Part shown: positions 51,877-61,492 of the stretch, one piece after another
How positions within the stretch are numbered: the first letter of the stretch is position 1
Layout: each line of letters starts with the position of its first letter
DNA from: Streptomyces sioyaensis
GTDB lineage: Bacteria > Actinomycetota > Actinomycetes > Streptomycetales > Streptomycetaceae
Reading direction: 5' to 3'
Assembly: GCF_004122735.1 (NCBI RefSeq)
Contig: NZ_SDIF01000015.1
Coordinates: 43,867-107,866, forward strand
Length of the DNA stretch: 64,000 nt
Made by a program: the position numbers and the translations under genes
The notes under the pieces: generated by a model
The model's database searches: none
Told to the model about the DNA's origin: nothing
What the model saw: only the letters and a program-made list of their open reading frames with translations

Positions 51877-51957
51877 GGGCTCGACCGGTGTGAAGACCGT
51901 GGCCGGCCCGGCCGCCCGCTGCCGGCGCCTTGGGTCGCCTGCGTTCGGGGAGGCGGT

Positions 51958-54900
51958 TCACCCGAGGGCGACGAGGAGATCGCCTCCCTCGACCTGCTGG
52001 ATCTGGTTGATGGCCAGCCTGGTCACCCGCCCGGCCTTCGGGGCGGTGATCGCGGCTTCCATCTTCATCGCCTCGATGGTGGCCACGGTGGTGCCGGCCG
52101 CCACCTCGTCGCCCTCGGCCACCGCGAGCGTCACCACTCCGGCGAACGGCGCGGCGATATGGCCCGGGTTGGCCCGGTCGGCCTTCTCCGTCACCGGTAC
52201 GTCGGCAGCCGCAGCGGTGTCGCGTACCTGGATCGGCCGCAGCTGGCCGTTGAGGGTGGACACCACGGTGCGCATACCGCGTTCGTCGGCCTCGCCGACG
52301 GCCTCCAGCTCGATCAGGAGCCGTACCCCGGGCTCGAGATCGACGGCGTACTCCGTTCCGGAACGCAGCCCGTAGAAGAAGTCCTTGCTCTCCAGGACAC
52401 TGGTGTCGCCGTAGGCCTGACGGTGTGTCTCGAAGTCGCGCGCCGGCCCGGGGAACAGCAGCCGGTTGAGCGTCGCGCGCCGGTCCTGCTCCAGTCCGCT
52501 ACGGTCGTCCGCGGTTAGTTCCTGCACGGGCCTGGGTTCGGCGCGGCCTTGAAGCGCCTTGGCGCGGAACGGCTCCGGCCACCCGCCGGGCGGGTTGCCC
52601 AGCTCTCCGCGCAGGAAGCCGATGACGGAATCGGGGATGTCGAACTCGTTGGGCGTCGCCTCGAAGTCCTTCGGCTTCACCCCGGCGCCCACCAGGTGCA
52701 GCGCCAGGTCCCCGACCACCTTGGACGACGGGGTCACCTTCACCAGACGGCCCAGAATCCGGTCGGCGGCGGCGTACATCGCCTCGATCTCCTCGAAACG
52801 GTCGCCCAGGCCGAGCGCGACTGCCTGCGTACGCAGGTTGGACAGCTGCCCGCCGGGGATCTCGTGGTGGTACACACGGCCGGTCGGCGACGCCAGACCC
52901 GCCTCGAAGGGCGCGTAGATCCTGCGGACGCTCTCCCAGTACGGCTCCAGGTCCCCGACCGCCTTCAGATCCAGCCCGGTGGGCCGTTCGGAGTGGTCGG
53001 TCGCGGCCACGATCGCCGACAGCGAAGGCTGCGAGGTGGTGCCGGCCATGGACGCCACCGCACCGTCCACCGCGTCCGCGCCGGCCCGGATCGCGGCGAG
53101 GTAGGTGGCCAGCTGACCGCCCGCGGTGTCGTGGGTGTGCAGGTGCACCGGCAGGTCGAACTCGCGGCGCAGGGCCGATACGAGCGTCTCGGCGGCCGGA
53201 GCGCGCAGCAGCCCTGCCATGTCCTTGATGGCCAGGACCTGGGCACCGGCGTCCACGATCTGCTCGGCCAGGCGGAGGTAGTAGTCCAGGGTGTACAGCC
53301 GCTCGGACGGGTCGGACAGGTCGGCGGTGTAGCACAGGGCGACCTCGGCGACGGCCGTTCCGGTCTGGCGTACGGCGTCGATGGCGGGCCGCATCTGGCC
53401 GACGTCGTTGAGCGCGTCGAAGATCCGGAAGATGTCGATACCGGTGGCCGCGGCCTCCTGCACGAAGGCGTCGGTCACCTCGGTCGGGTACGGCGTGTAG
53501 CCCACGGTGTTGCGGCCGCGCAGCAGCATCTGCAGGCAGATGTTCGGGACGGCTTCACGGAGTGCGGCCAGGCGCTCCCAGGGGTCCTCGGCGAGGAAGC
53601 GGAGCGCCACGTCGTAGGTGGCGCCGCCCCAGCACTCCAGGGACAGCAGCTGCGGCATCGTCCGCGCCACCACCGGGGCGACGGCGAGCATGTCCTTGGT
53701 ACGGACCCGGGTGGCCAGCAGTGACTGGTGGGCGTCGCGGAAGGTGGTGTCGGTGACGCCGATGACCGGTGACTCCCGCAGCCACCGGGCGAACCCTTCC
53801 GGGCCGAGCTCGGCGAGCCGCTGCCGGGAGCCGGCGGGCGGTTCGGTGGCGGGCAGGGGCGGCAGTTTGGTGATCGGGTCGATCAGCTCGGGTCGTGCGC
53901 CGTGCGGCTTGTTCACCGTCACGTCCGCGAGGTAGGTGAGCAGCTTCGTGCCGCGGTCGGCGGAGTGGCGTGCGGTGAGCAGGTGCGGTCGCTCTTCGAT
54001 GAACGACGTGGTGACGCGCCCGGCCCGGAAGTCCGGGTCGTCGAGCACGGCTTGCAGGAACGGGATGTTCGTGGCCACGCCACGGATGCGGAACTCGGCC
54101 ACCGCGCGCCGGGCCCGGCCGATGGCGGTGCTGAAGTCCCGGCCCCGGCAGCTGAGCTTGACCAGCATCGAATCGAAGTGCGCGCTGATCTCCGTACCGG
54201 CGTGCGTGGTGCCGCCGTCCAGACGGATCCCGGAGCCGCCCGGCGAGCGGTAGGCGCTGATCCTGCCGGTGTCCGGGCGGAAGGCGTTGGCGGGGTCCTC
54301 GGTGGTGATACGGCACTGCAGAGCGGCGCCGTGCAGCGCGACCGTGTCCTGCGCGAGGCCGAGATCGGCCAGCGTCTCCCCTGCGGCGATCCGCAGCTGC
54401 GCCTGGACGAGGTCGACGTCGGTGACCTCCTCGGTGACCGTGTGCTCGACCTGGATGCGCGGGTTCATCTCGATGAAGACGTGGTTCCCGTCGCGATCGA
54501 GCAGGAACTCCACGGTGCCCGCGTTGCGGTAGCCGATCTGTTGGGCGAACCGCACGGCGTCGGCGCAGATCCGCTCGCGCAGCGCCGGGTCGAGGTTCGG
54601 CGCGGGCGCGAGTTCGATCACCTTCTGGTGCCGGCGCTGCAGCGAGCAGTCACGCTCGAAGAGGTGGATGACCTCGCCCTGCCCGTCGGCGAGGATCTGC
54701 ACCTCGATGTGGCGGGGATCGACGACGGCCTTCTCCAGGAAGACAGTGGCATCGCCGAACGCGGACGCCGCCTCGCGGGCCGCCGCCTCGATGGACTCGC
54801 GCAGCATGCCGGGGTCCTCGACGCGGCGCATACCGCGTCCTCCGCCGCCGGCGACCGCCTTGACGAACACGGGGAAGCCGATGTCCTCGGCGGCACGGAC

Positions 54901-55332
54901 CAGTGCGTCCACGTCGCTGGAGGGCTCCGAGGAACCGAGCACCGGTACGCCGGCCGCGCGTGCGGCGGCCACCGCGCGCGCCTTGTTCCCGGTCAGCTCC
55001 AGCGTCTCCGCACTCGGCCCGACGAACGTGATACCCGCCTCCTCGCAGGCACGCGCCAGGTCGGGGTTCTCGGACAGGAACCCGTAGCCCGGGTAGACCG
55101 CGTCCGCGCCCGCCTGGCGCGCGGCACGGACGATCTCCTCCACGGAGAGGTAGGCACGCACCGGGTGCCCCGGCTCGCCGATCTCATGGGCCTCATCGGC
55201 CTTCAGCCGGTGTAGTGAATTGCGGTCCTCGTGCGGGAAGACGGCAACGGTTTTCGCGCCCAGTTCATAGCTGGCGCGGAAAGCGCGAATCGCGATCTCA
55301 CCACGATTGGCGACCAGTACCTTGCGGAACAT
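51958..55332 (-). CDS. pyc: Pyruvate carboxylase
   Basis: This 1124-residue biotin enzyme converts pyruvate and bicarbonate to oxaloacetate using ATP. ATG 55332 follows AAGGGA. Domains in order: biotin carboxylase (1-450; KVLVANRGEIAIR, VKAVAGGGGRGMR, FIEMNPRIQVEHTVTE), carboxyltransferase of the HMGL/PYC type (about 530-820; DTTFRDAHQSLLATRVRTKD, LHTHDTAGGQ), tetramerisation region, and C-terminal biotinyl domain with the biotin lysine in EAMKM (near 1089). The length is normal. It is an anaplerotic enzyme that can raise acyl-CoA precursor supply. It is a complete housekeeping-type gene close to the presumed right-hand replicon end. Confidence 0.97.
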   Translation of the reverse strand: MFRKVLVANRGEIAIRAFRASYELGAKTVAVFPHEDRNSLHRLKADEAHEIGEPGHPVRAYLSVEEIVRAARQAGADAVYPGYGFLSENPDLARACEEAGITFVGPSAETLELTGNKARAVAAARAAGVPVLGSSEPSSDVDALVRAAEDIGFPVFVKAVAGGGGRGMRRVEDPGMLRESIEAAAREAASAFGDATVFLEKAVVDPRHIEVQILADGQGEVIHLFERDCSLQRRHQKVIELAPAPNLDPALRERICADAVRFAQQIGYRNAGTVEFLLDRDGNHVFIEMNPRIQVEHTVTEEVTDVDLVQAQLRIAAGETLADLGLAQDTVALHGAALQCRITTEDPANAFRPDTGRISAYRSPGGSGIRLDGGTTHAGTEISAHFDSMLVKLSCRGRDFSTAIGRARRAVAEFRIRGVATNIPFLQAVLDDPDFRAGRVTTSFIEERPHLLTARHSADRGTKLLTYLADVTVNKPHGARPELIDPITKLPPLPATEPPAGSRQRLAELGPEGFARWLRESPVIGVTDTTFRDAHQSLLATRVRTKDMLAVAPVVARTMPQLLSLECWGGATYDVALRFLAEDPWERLAALREAVPNICLQMLLRGRNTVGYTPYPTEVTDAFVQEAAATGIDIFRIFDALNDVGQMRPAIDAVRQTGTAVAEVALCYTADLSDPSERLYTLDYYLRLAEQIVDAGAQVLAIKDMAGLLRAPAAETLVSALRREFDLPVHLHTHDTAGGQLATYLAAIRAGADAVDGAVASMAGTTSQPSLSAIVAATDHSERPTGLDLKAVGDLEPYWESVRRIYAPFEAGLASPTGRVYHHEIPGGQLSNLRTQAVALGLGDRFEEIEAMYAAADRILGRLVKVTPSSKVVGDLALHLVGAGVKPKDFEATPNEFDIPDSVIGFLRGELGNPPGGWPEPFRAKALQGRAEPRPVQELTADDRSGLEQDRRATLNRLLFPGPARDFETHRQAYGDTSVLESKDFFYGLRSGTEYAVDLEPGVRLLIELEAVGEADERGMRTVVSTLNGQLRPIQVRDTAAAADVPVTEKADRANPGHIAAPFAGVVTLAVAEGDEVAAGTTVATIEAMKMEAAITAPKAGRVTRLAINQIQQVEGGDLLVALG

Positions 55333-56059
55333 GCTCGATCCCTTCAGCCTGCCGTTGACGGACACCGTAGTGTCCGCGACGGGCAGGTCAGCCACCGGGC
55401 CCGCAGTGACTTGTTACCTGACCAGGCCCATTGCACCTCGGCAATCGGTCGGCATGCCCCCTGTCGGAGGTGGCGAAACACGCTGACCCCTGGAAACCGG
55501 GCGTTCCCTCCGAACCCCTTCTGAACTACAGAAACACCGGTCAGTCCACCAAGGCGGTACGTGGGGTGAAGTCCGGTGTGAGTGGAGCCGAAGAAGCACT
55601 GCGTCCAGCTTCCGACCGGGTTGCGATACCCCTGCACATCCAGCTGTTCCCAGCCTCTCGCGTCCTGCACACCGAGCTCCTACCCCAAGCTGTGGGGCTG
55701 ACGCGTACCACGAAGGACAGTGGTAACGGTCACGGTCGAGCCAGCCGAGGATCGCCGCGCCGCGCTGCCAGCAGGGATGGCCTGGTGGCTGTCGCCCTCC
55801 TGGGCACCGCCGACAGTCCTGGCCCAGCTATGAGGCAGCTGACACCAAGATCCGGACCATGCACGGACCAACGCCCGCCCGAAAGCCATCACAACCGCCA
55901 TTTCAGCAGGTCAGCACCACCGGCCTCCGCGCTCCCCCATCCAGATCAGGTCCTCGCAGGCCCGCAGGCGGCATTGAGCCGGCCGAGAAGGGCCGGCATC
56001 GGGCATCCCATGGCTTCCTCTCCCGCGCTGGCTGTCGCAGCCAGGCCTCGCGGCATCTC
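55333..56059. other. Long intergenic stretch upstream of pyc without a supported gene
   Basis: About 730 bases. The pyc promoter must lie near 55340-55420. No domain was recognised in any frame, and the base composition is lower in GC than the flanking genes in places, consistent with decayed sequence. Confidence 0.4.
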
Positions 56060-56440
56060 CAGGAGTCCCGTATCGGCGGCAGCCTGCCGTTGAGCTGCAC
56101 CGCCGTGGGCAAGGCTCTGCCTGCCTTCTGCGGCGACGAGCTGACCGAGGAGGTGCTCGCCTGGCCGCTGCCGAGCCTCACGCCGCACTCGATCACCGAC
56201 CCGGCACGGCTGCGCATGGCCCTGGAGAAGATCCATGTCTCGGGCCTGGCCTACGAGGAGCAGGAGGCCGCACTCGGGGTGAGCTGTATTGCGGCTCCTG
56301 TCTTCGCCAGCGGCACCATGGTCGCCGCCCTCTCGGTCGCCGTACCGCGCTCCCGTTTCAGCCCTGCGCAGCCGGCTCCCGCGGTGCGGACGGCGGCCCT
56401 GGGGCTGTCCCGCGTGTTGCGCGGTGGAAGCGCCGTGGAC
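56060..56440 (+). pseudogene. IclR-family regulator, effector-domain remnant
   Basis: The translated stretch GGSLPLSCTAVGKALPAFCG, then ALEKIHVSGLAYEEQEAALG, VSCIAAPVF and VAALSVAVPRSRFS matches the ligand-binding half of IclR regulators. No N-terminal winged helix-turn-helix precedes it, and the end runs into an IstB remnant near 56430. It is non-functional. Confidence 0.7.
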
Positions 56441-56582
56441 CAAGACGTTCACGGATCCTCGCCTCCGCGCGGCCATCGTCGACCGCCTGACCTTCAACGG
56501 CACGATCATCGATACCGGCACCGACTCCTACCGCCTCGCCAGCACCCGGGCCCGAGCAGAAGAGCCTGCTGCTGCCAGCTGA
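56430..56582 (+). pseudogene. IS21-family IstB ATPase, C-terminal remnant
   Basis: WTKTFTDPRLRAAIVDRLTF, then IIDTGTDSYRLASTRARAEE and a stop, resembles the C-terminus of IstB helper ATPases. The upstream ATPase core is gone. It is probably the scar of the element that truncated the IclR gene. Confidence 0.6.
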
Positions 56583-56854
56583 CTCCTGCGGGGGTTCCGT
56601 CTCGACGGCCCGCCGCCCTCACGGGGACGCTGTTGGTTGATTCGGGCCGAGCGTGACGTCGGGCTCGTAGACCTGGTTGTGGTCTTCGAGCCCGACGTTG
56701 TTGTGCCGGAGCGGGTGCCGTGTCGTTGCAGCCGAGGGTGTCGGGGAGATTCCGCCACCTCGCGCGGTCCTGGAGAAGCGCCGCCGAGTCGGAGATGAGA
56801 CCTGCGTTCGACCCGGGCAAGGGCCCGGGAATACCCGGCGTCTAGGGTGAGCTT

Positions 56855-57304
56855 GTGCAGCATTTCGAGGTCGTGACAGCCGTCGCCGCACCCCCGGACC
56901 AGGTGTTCGCGGTGTGCCTGGACGTGGAGGCGCATACCCGCTCGATGGCCGATTCGTCGGAGCGAGCGGTTGGCGGCAAGACCCGGGGCGAGCTGGCGCT
57001 CGGTGACACGGTGACCTTCCAGGCTCGCCATCTCGGCAGGACCTGGCGACTCAAGGCCCGCATCACCTCCTACGACCGGCCCCGATGTTTCGTGGACGAG
57101 CAGGAGTCCGGACCCTTCAAACGATGGCGTCACGCCCACCACTTCGAGCCGGACGGCACCGGCGGCACCATCATGCGAGACGTCATCGACTTCGCCTCAC
57201 CACTGGGGCCCGTCGGACGCATCGTCGACAGATTCCTCCTGCGCCGGTACATGCCCCACCTCATCAGAATCCGCAACGCCTACCTGGCGAGCACGTTCAA
57301 CTGA
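56855..57304 (+). CDS. SRPBCC (START-like) family protein
   Basis: This 149-residue protein starts at GTG 56855; a TAGGGT-like -10 box 10 bases upstream suggests a leaderless mRNA. Typical pattern: FEVVTAVAAPPDQVFAVCLD, then VTFQARHLGRTWRLKARIT, FVDEQESGPFKRWRHAHHFE, GGTIMRDVIDFASPLGP and a C-terminal helix (RYMPHLIRIRNAYL). This helix-grip fold binds hydrophobic ligands; functions range from cyclases to lipid binding. It is similar to stand-alone SRPBCC proteins beside dehydratases, but no partner is adjacent. Confidence 0.85.
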   Translation: MQHFEVVTAVAAPPDQVFAVCLDVEAHTRSMADSSERAVGGKTRGELALGDTVTFQARHLGRTWRLKARITSYDRPRCFVDEQESGPFKRWRHAHHFEPDGTGGTIMRDVIDFASPLGPVGRIVDRFLLRRYMPHLIRIRNAYLASTFN

Positions 57305-57664
57305 GTGGCCGGGCCAGGCACTCCCTGCTCCACTGCAAACACCCCGCGCCGCCGGTGGACCGGGGCGGACGCGATGCGTCTCTGCCCAGCCGAGCAACCC
57401 GACGGGACAGAGCACCGGGGCCCGAATTGACCATCAGCGTCCCCTCACGGGCGGCGGCCATCCCCTGCGCTGACGTCATTTCTCGTGAACATTCCCGAGC
57501 CCGTCGACCTCCAGATGCTGCCCAAAGTGCCGGACAAATGCTGCTGCTGAACGAAGGGGCCGCAGTGGTGCGGCCGAGCGAGAATCCGGCTCCCGTAGCG
57601 TGCCGCTGCTCGCGCTCGCGGGCCGTGCCGGCCCGTCCGCCGCGCCGGATCCCGCGGCACGGGT
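57305..57664. other. Intergenic stretch without recognised features
   Basis: About 360 bases between the SRPBCC gene and the convergent phosphatase gene. No gene or strong hairpin was identified. Confidence 0.35.
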
Positions 57665-59923
57665 TCACGGCGTGCTGAGCTCGAACCATGTCGTCTTGCC
57701 GCGCCCGGCAGGCGAACTGCCCCAGGCTTCCGCGAGGGCATCGACGATCAGCAGTCCGCGTCCGGACTCGGCCTCCTGGTTGTCAGTCTCGCCGGCGGTG
57801 AGGATCTCGGTGGGCACAGGTGGATGCGGATCGCTGTCCCGCACTTCGACACGGAGCCTGTCCGGGTACTGCCGCAGTCGCAGATCCACCTCGCTGTGCG
57901 CATGGATGAGTGCGTTGGTGACCACCTCGCACGCCAGCAACTCCATACTGTCCAGCAGCGGCATCAGGTCCCACTGGTCGAGCGTTTCGCGCATGAAATG
58001 GCGTACGTGTGCCACACCGCGCAGGTCATGACGCTGGATCGAGGTGCGTGCCACCCGGCCTTGACCATCGGGCCGAGCTCCTTCGTAACGCATCACCAGC
58101 AGGGCGACATCGTCGGCCTGCGGTGGGCGCGGAGTGCAGTGCTGTGTCAGACGGTCCGCCAACACCTCAAGGTTTTGCGTGCAATTGTCGGCCAGCACAC
58201 GGGTCAGCCGCCCGAGGGCCGTATCCACCTCCACCCGACGCGTGTCCAGCAGACCATCGGTGAACAAGGCCACAACCGACCCCGGCGACAGGACGATCTC
58301 GCTCTGCCGGTACGCGGCATGCGGGTCGACGCCCAACGCCGGTCCCACGGGCGGCTGCACCGGGGTGATCCGGCCGTGCGCGTCACTGATCAGCGGCCCC
58401 GGGTGGCCGGCAGTGGCCAGGCTGGCGCTTCCGAGTGCCAGATCCAGCCAGAGGCAGCAGCAGGTGGCGTACAGGTCGGTGTCCAACCCCGCGAGCAGGT
58501 GGTTGCTCCGCTCCAGCACCCCTACCGGGTCGTGCCCCTCGGCGGCGTAGGCGCGTGTCGCGCTGCGCAGCTGGCCCATGGTGCCCACTGCTTCCAGGCT
58601 GTGGCCTTCCACATCTCCGATGACGAGCCCGATGCCGCCTCCGGGCAACTCGAGGATGTCGTACCAGTCGCCACCCACCTCTGCGCCTTCGTTCGCGGGC
58701 AGATACCGGGATGTGGCGACCACCTCGGGCAGGTGCGGCAGGCTGCGGGGCAGCAAGGTGCGTTGCAGGCTCTGCGTGAGGGTGTGCTCGATCTCGTAGG
58801 AACGGGCCCGCTCCAGGGACAGCTCCACCTGCTCCAGCATCATGACCAGGACGGCCAGTTCCTCGGAGGTCAGGGTGGTGCCGGGGGTGTCGAGGTCGAG
58901 GGCGCAACAGCCCACCGCTCCTGTGCTGGAGACCAGGGGAAGGTAGGCGCGGGCCTGGAAGTCAGGAGGGCGGCCGGCGTGGGGGTACGCCGTGGAGAAC
59001 TCATCCACCGTGGGGAAGAGTTTGGCTTCGGCCTGGGTGATGGTGTCGGTCTCGGGGGTGTGCTCGGACAGGAGCGTTCCTTCGATCTGATGGACCGCCT
59101 CCCGCGGGAAGCCCGCGGCACCCACGACGTGCACACGGCCCTTTTCGGCGAGGGACAGCATGAGCCCCCGTACTCCCAAGGGCCGCACATGGGCCTGTAC
59201 CGCCGCGACGATGTCCCGGATGCCCCGTGCCGCGGTGAGCTCGAAGGCGAGCTTGTGCAATTGGTAGAGGTAGGTATTGCTCGCTATCAAGCCATCGGCC
59301 GGTTCTTCCCACAGCTCCTGGACGGCGGCGTTCTGGACGTCCGCGGTCAGCCGGCGGGGCGCGGTGTCGGGGGACGGCGAGACGAACCCGGGGACGAAGG
59401 GGGGATCCGAGGTCGCTCCTTGTTCGGCCAGCTTCTCGAGCTCGGCTGCCAGCTCGTCCGCGACCGCCAGCAGGTAGTCCAGGCTTTCCGCGGAAATCGT
59501 CCGCGCAGGCGTCCAGCGCAATGTGAGAGACCCGAATCGCCGCCGTGGCGTCCGCACCGGCGCGGACGCCAATACCGTGGTGAACGGAATATGCAGGAGA
59601 ACTGCCGGCGCTTGACGAGCGTGATTCCGCACCTCCGGATCATCGATGAACACCACCTCGCCCGACTGGTGGGCTCTGGCGCTGGCGAGCGAAAGATCGT
59701 CTGCCGCCATCGACGGCAGGATGGTGAAGCTCAAGGGCGTGCTCATGGTCATCGCCGCGACCAACGACCGGGCGTCCGAGGTCAGCAGATAGGCAGTACA
59801 CGTCGCGGGACCCAGGCGTGCGTCCAGGCGGCGCAGCGCGGATGCCATGACCTGGTCCCACTGCGCCTGCAGCCGTCCGGCAACCGCCTGAGCGGCTGAT
59901 TCGGAGAATTCGGAGGCCACCAT
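57665..59923 (-). CDS. GAF - PP2C (SpoIIE/RsbU-type) phosphatase - HATPase anti-sigma protein
   Basis: This 752-residue multidomain regulator uses ATG 59923 behind AAGGTGG. An N-terminal sensor segment (1-180) is followed by a GAF domain (about 225-390; YQLHKLAFELTAARGIRDIV ... LSLAEKGRVHVVGAAGFP), the PP2C core (about 400-620; GGDWYDILELPGGGIGLVIG, GDVEGHSLEA, ATAGHPGPL, FTDGLLDTR, DDVALLVMR), and a C-terminal HATPase_c kinase (about 640-752; ELLACEVVTNALIHA, GRGLLIVDALAEAWG). Such proteins switch partner anti-sigma and anti-anti-sigma factors in stress and development by dephosphorylation and phosphorylation. No partner lies next to it. Confidence 0.93.
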   Translation of the reverse strand: MVASEFSESAAQAVAGRLQAQWDQVMASALRRLDARLGPATCTAYLLTSDARSLVAAMTMSTPLSFTILPSMAADDLSLASARAHQSGEVVFIDDPEVRNHARQAPAVLLHIPFTTVLASAPVRTPRRRFGSLTLRWTPARTISAESLDYLLAVADELAAELEKLAEQGATSDPPFVPGFVSPSPDTAPRRLTADVQNAAVQELWEEPADGLIASNTYLYQLHKLAFELTAARGIRDIVAAVQAHVRPLGVRGLMLSLAEKGRVHVVGAAGFPREAVHQIEGTLLSEHTPETDTITQAEAKLFPTVDEFSTAYPHAGRPPDFQARAYLPLVSSTGAVGCCALDLDTPGTTLTSEELAVLVMMLEQVELSLERARSYEIEHTLTQSLQRTLLPRSLPHLPEVVATSRYLPANEGAEVGGDWYDILELPGGGIGLVIGDVEGHSLEAVGTMGQLRSATRAYAAEGHDPVGVLERSNHLLAGLDTDLYATCCCLWLDLALGSASLATAGHPGPLISDAHGRITPVQPPVGPALGVDPHAAYRQSEIVLSPGSVVALFTDGLLDTRRVEVDTALGRLTRVLADNCTQNLEVLADRLTQHCTPRPPQADDVALLVMRYEGARPDGQGRVARTSIQRHDLRGVAHVRHFMRETLDQWDLMPLLDSMELLACEVVTNALIHAHSEVDLRLRQYPDRLRVEVRDSDPHPPVPTEILTAGETDNQEAESGRGLLIVDALAEAWGSSPAGRGKTTWFELSTP

Positions 59924-60204
59924 GAGGTCCACCTTGGGGTATGCAAGACGCCCAGCGTGAAGTGCCGAAAGTGGACACCCTGGCCACGCTGTCTTCTTCC
60001 ATTATGGGTCCGCCCCGGTCGGCACGACTTCGGTGCGACGCATCGGCTTCCCGGGTTTCGGCGTCCGATGATCCGCCTCACCGACCGCCGCCCGGCACCG
60101 GTCGGCCGTCCCCCGCACTGGTTCACACCGGCGCCGCAGACGGCTGCACCGAGCCCGCATCAGGCGCTTCCCATGTCTCTGAGCGCGGCACCTGCCGCAA
60201 TTTT
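59924..60204. other. Intergenic stretch, promoter of the phosphatase gene
   Basis: About 280 bases upstream of the phosphatase start. It must include the phosphatase promoter, but no motif was recognised. Confidence 0.35.
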
Positions 60205-60224
60205 CTATGTAACTAATTACATAG
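60205..60224. promoter_or_regulatory. PadR-type operator dyad ATGT-N8-ACAT
   Basis: CTATGTAA-CTAA-TTACATAG is a perfect 8-bp inverted repeat around a 4-base centre, with the ATGT-N8-ACAT spacing known for PadR repressor sites. It is strikingly AT-rich for this genome. A PadR gene begins 518 bases downstream; a degraded hydrolase lies between. Confidence 0.6.
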
Positions 60225-60396
60225 TGACAGGGCGATGCTTACCATCGGCTCACGCTCATCGCGCGGGGCGCCAGGAGGTCGACGAGAAGCGCAGGGCGTC
60301 ACTGGAGGCTTCTCCCCCAGGTGGATTTCATCTTCGTTCCAGACGACCAGTCTCGACGTTCCAGCAGGCAGTGACTGAATTTCGAAGTTCTCTCCC

Positions 60397-60602
60397 GCCT
60401 GGAGGTCCCGGTGCTCCTGATCCACGGCATGCAAGACGTGGTCATCCCACCGTCCAGGACCTACGAGCTGCTGGACATCCCGACTGCGGACGCGCATCTC
60501 TTCAACCGATGCGGCCATTGGTCCCAGGTCGAGCGTGCAGCCGACTTCAACGCGGTGGTACGCCAGTACCTGGAGGCACACGGCGTGCTGTCCCCGACAT
60601 GA
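60397..60602 (+). pseudogene. Alpha/beta hydrolase, C-terminal remnant
   Basis: LEVPVLLIHGMQDVVIPPSR, then HLFNRCGHWSQVERAADFNA and a stop at 60600-60602, matches the end of meta-cleavage-type hydrolases: the Asp in GMQD and His in CGHW complete the triad. The nucleophile half is missing. It was probably the target gene of the adjacent PadR operator. Confidence 0.65.
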
Positions 60603-60741
60603 TGACAAGTGCGGGATGTACTGGTTCCCGATCGCTTCTGCAGGTTCCCATCAAGTACTTCCAGGGCTCCTGTCGACCATATGGGAGCGAGAACGGAAAT
60701 AGCATACGTCCTCGACCCGTCGAGAAAGGTTGTCCTCATCC

Positions 60742-61368
60742 ATGTCGCTGGAACATGCCATTCTTGGCTGGCTGACCACCGGTCCCGGGACCGGCTACGA
60801 CATCGCCCGTCAACTCGACCAGGGACTGGGGTGGTTTTGGACGGCCCCCCACAGCCAGATCTACCCGAGGCTGAAGGACATGGAGGCCCGAGGCCTGATC
60901 ACCTCGACCAGCGAGCGGATCGGGGCCAAGTCTGCGAAGCGAACCTACGAAATCACCCCGGACGGGCGCCATGCCATCCGGGAATGGGCGGAGGCGTCTC
61001 CAACATATCCCCCTAACAGGGACGGAGAGCGCCTTCGGCTCATTTTCGGTGATCACGGCAACCTCACTGCCCTGCGTGCCCACTTCGAGACCCATCGGCA
61101 GCACTATCAAGAACGTCGTGACAGCCTGTCGCGGTTCCTCCATGAGGTCTCCAGCCGCCAACACCCGAGAATCGAGCGACGAGTCGCCAACGCTCCGGAC
61201 GAGGCACAGCAGGAACTCGTCCTCGCCTTGCGCGAGATGGCCTATCGCGGAGATCTCCACCGAGCCGAAAACGAGATCCTGTGGGCCGCCGACTGTCTGC
61301 GCTGGCTCGATGCGTTCGAGGTACGTCACCGGCTCGCTGCGCACGGATCCGGAACAGAGGAAGAATAG
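60742..61368 (+). CDS. PadR-family transcriptional regulator
   Basis: This 208-residue protein starts at ATG 60742. The N-terminal winged helix covers 1-85 (MSLEHAILGWLTTGPGTGYD, IYPRLKDMEARGLITSTSE, RTYEITPDGRHAIREW), and the C-terminal helical dimerisation domain (Vir_act_alpha_C type) covers about 90-200. PadR repressors respond to phenolic acids or drugs. The dyad at 60205-60224 is a likely site; its former partner gene appears to have been lost. Confidence 0.92.
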   Translation: MSLEHAILGWLTTGPGTGYDIARQLDQGLGWFWTAPHSQIYPRLKDMEARGLITSTSERIGAKSAKRTYEITPDGRHAIREWAEASPTYPPNRDGERLRLIFGDHGNLTALRAHFETHRQHYQERRDSLSRFLHEVSSRQHPRIERRVANAPDEAQQELVLALREMAYRGDLHRAENEILWAADCLRWLDAFEVRHRLAAHGSGTEEE

Positions 61369-61492
61369 GCGCCCGCGCCGCCAGGAAGGCTGTATCGCAG
61401 CAGAGGGCGGCGGGAAACGGTGACGCGGTGGATCACAGACGGCAATTTCCGGGAATCCAGCCGCCAGTTCGCCGCCACAGGGACTGCCCCGG

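Noticed and set aside
55431..56093. 220-codon frame upstream of pyc
   Set aside because: No domain, irregular composition and no ribosome site; treated as non-coding.
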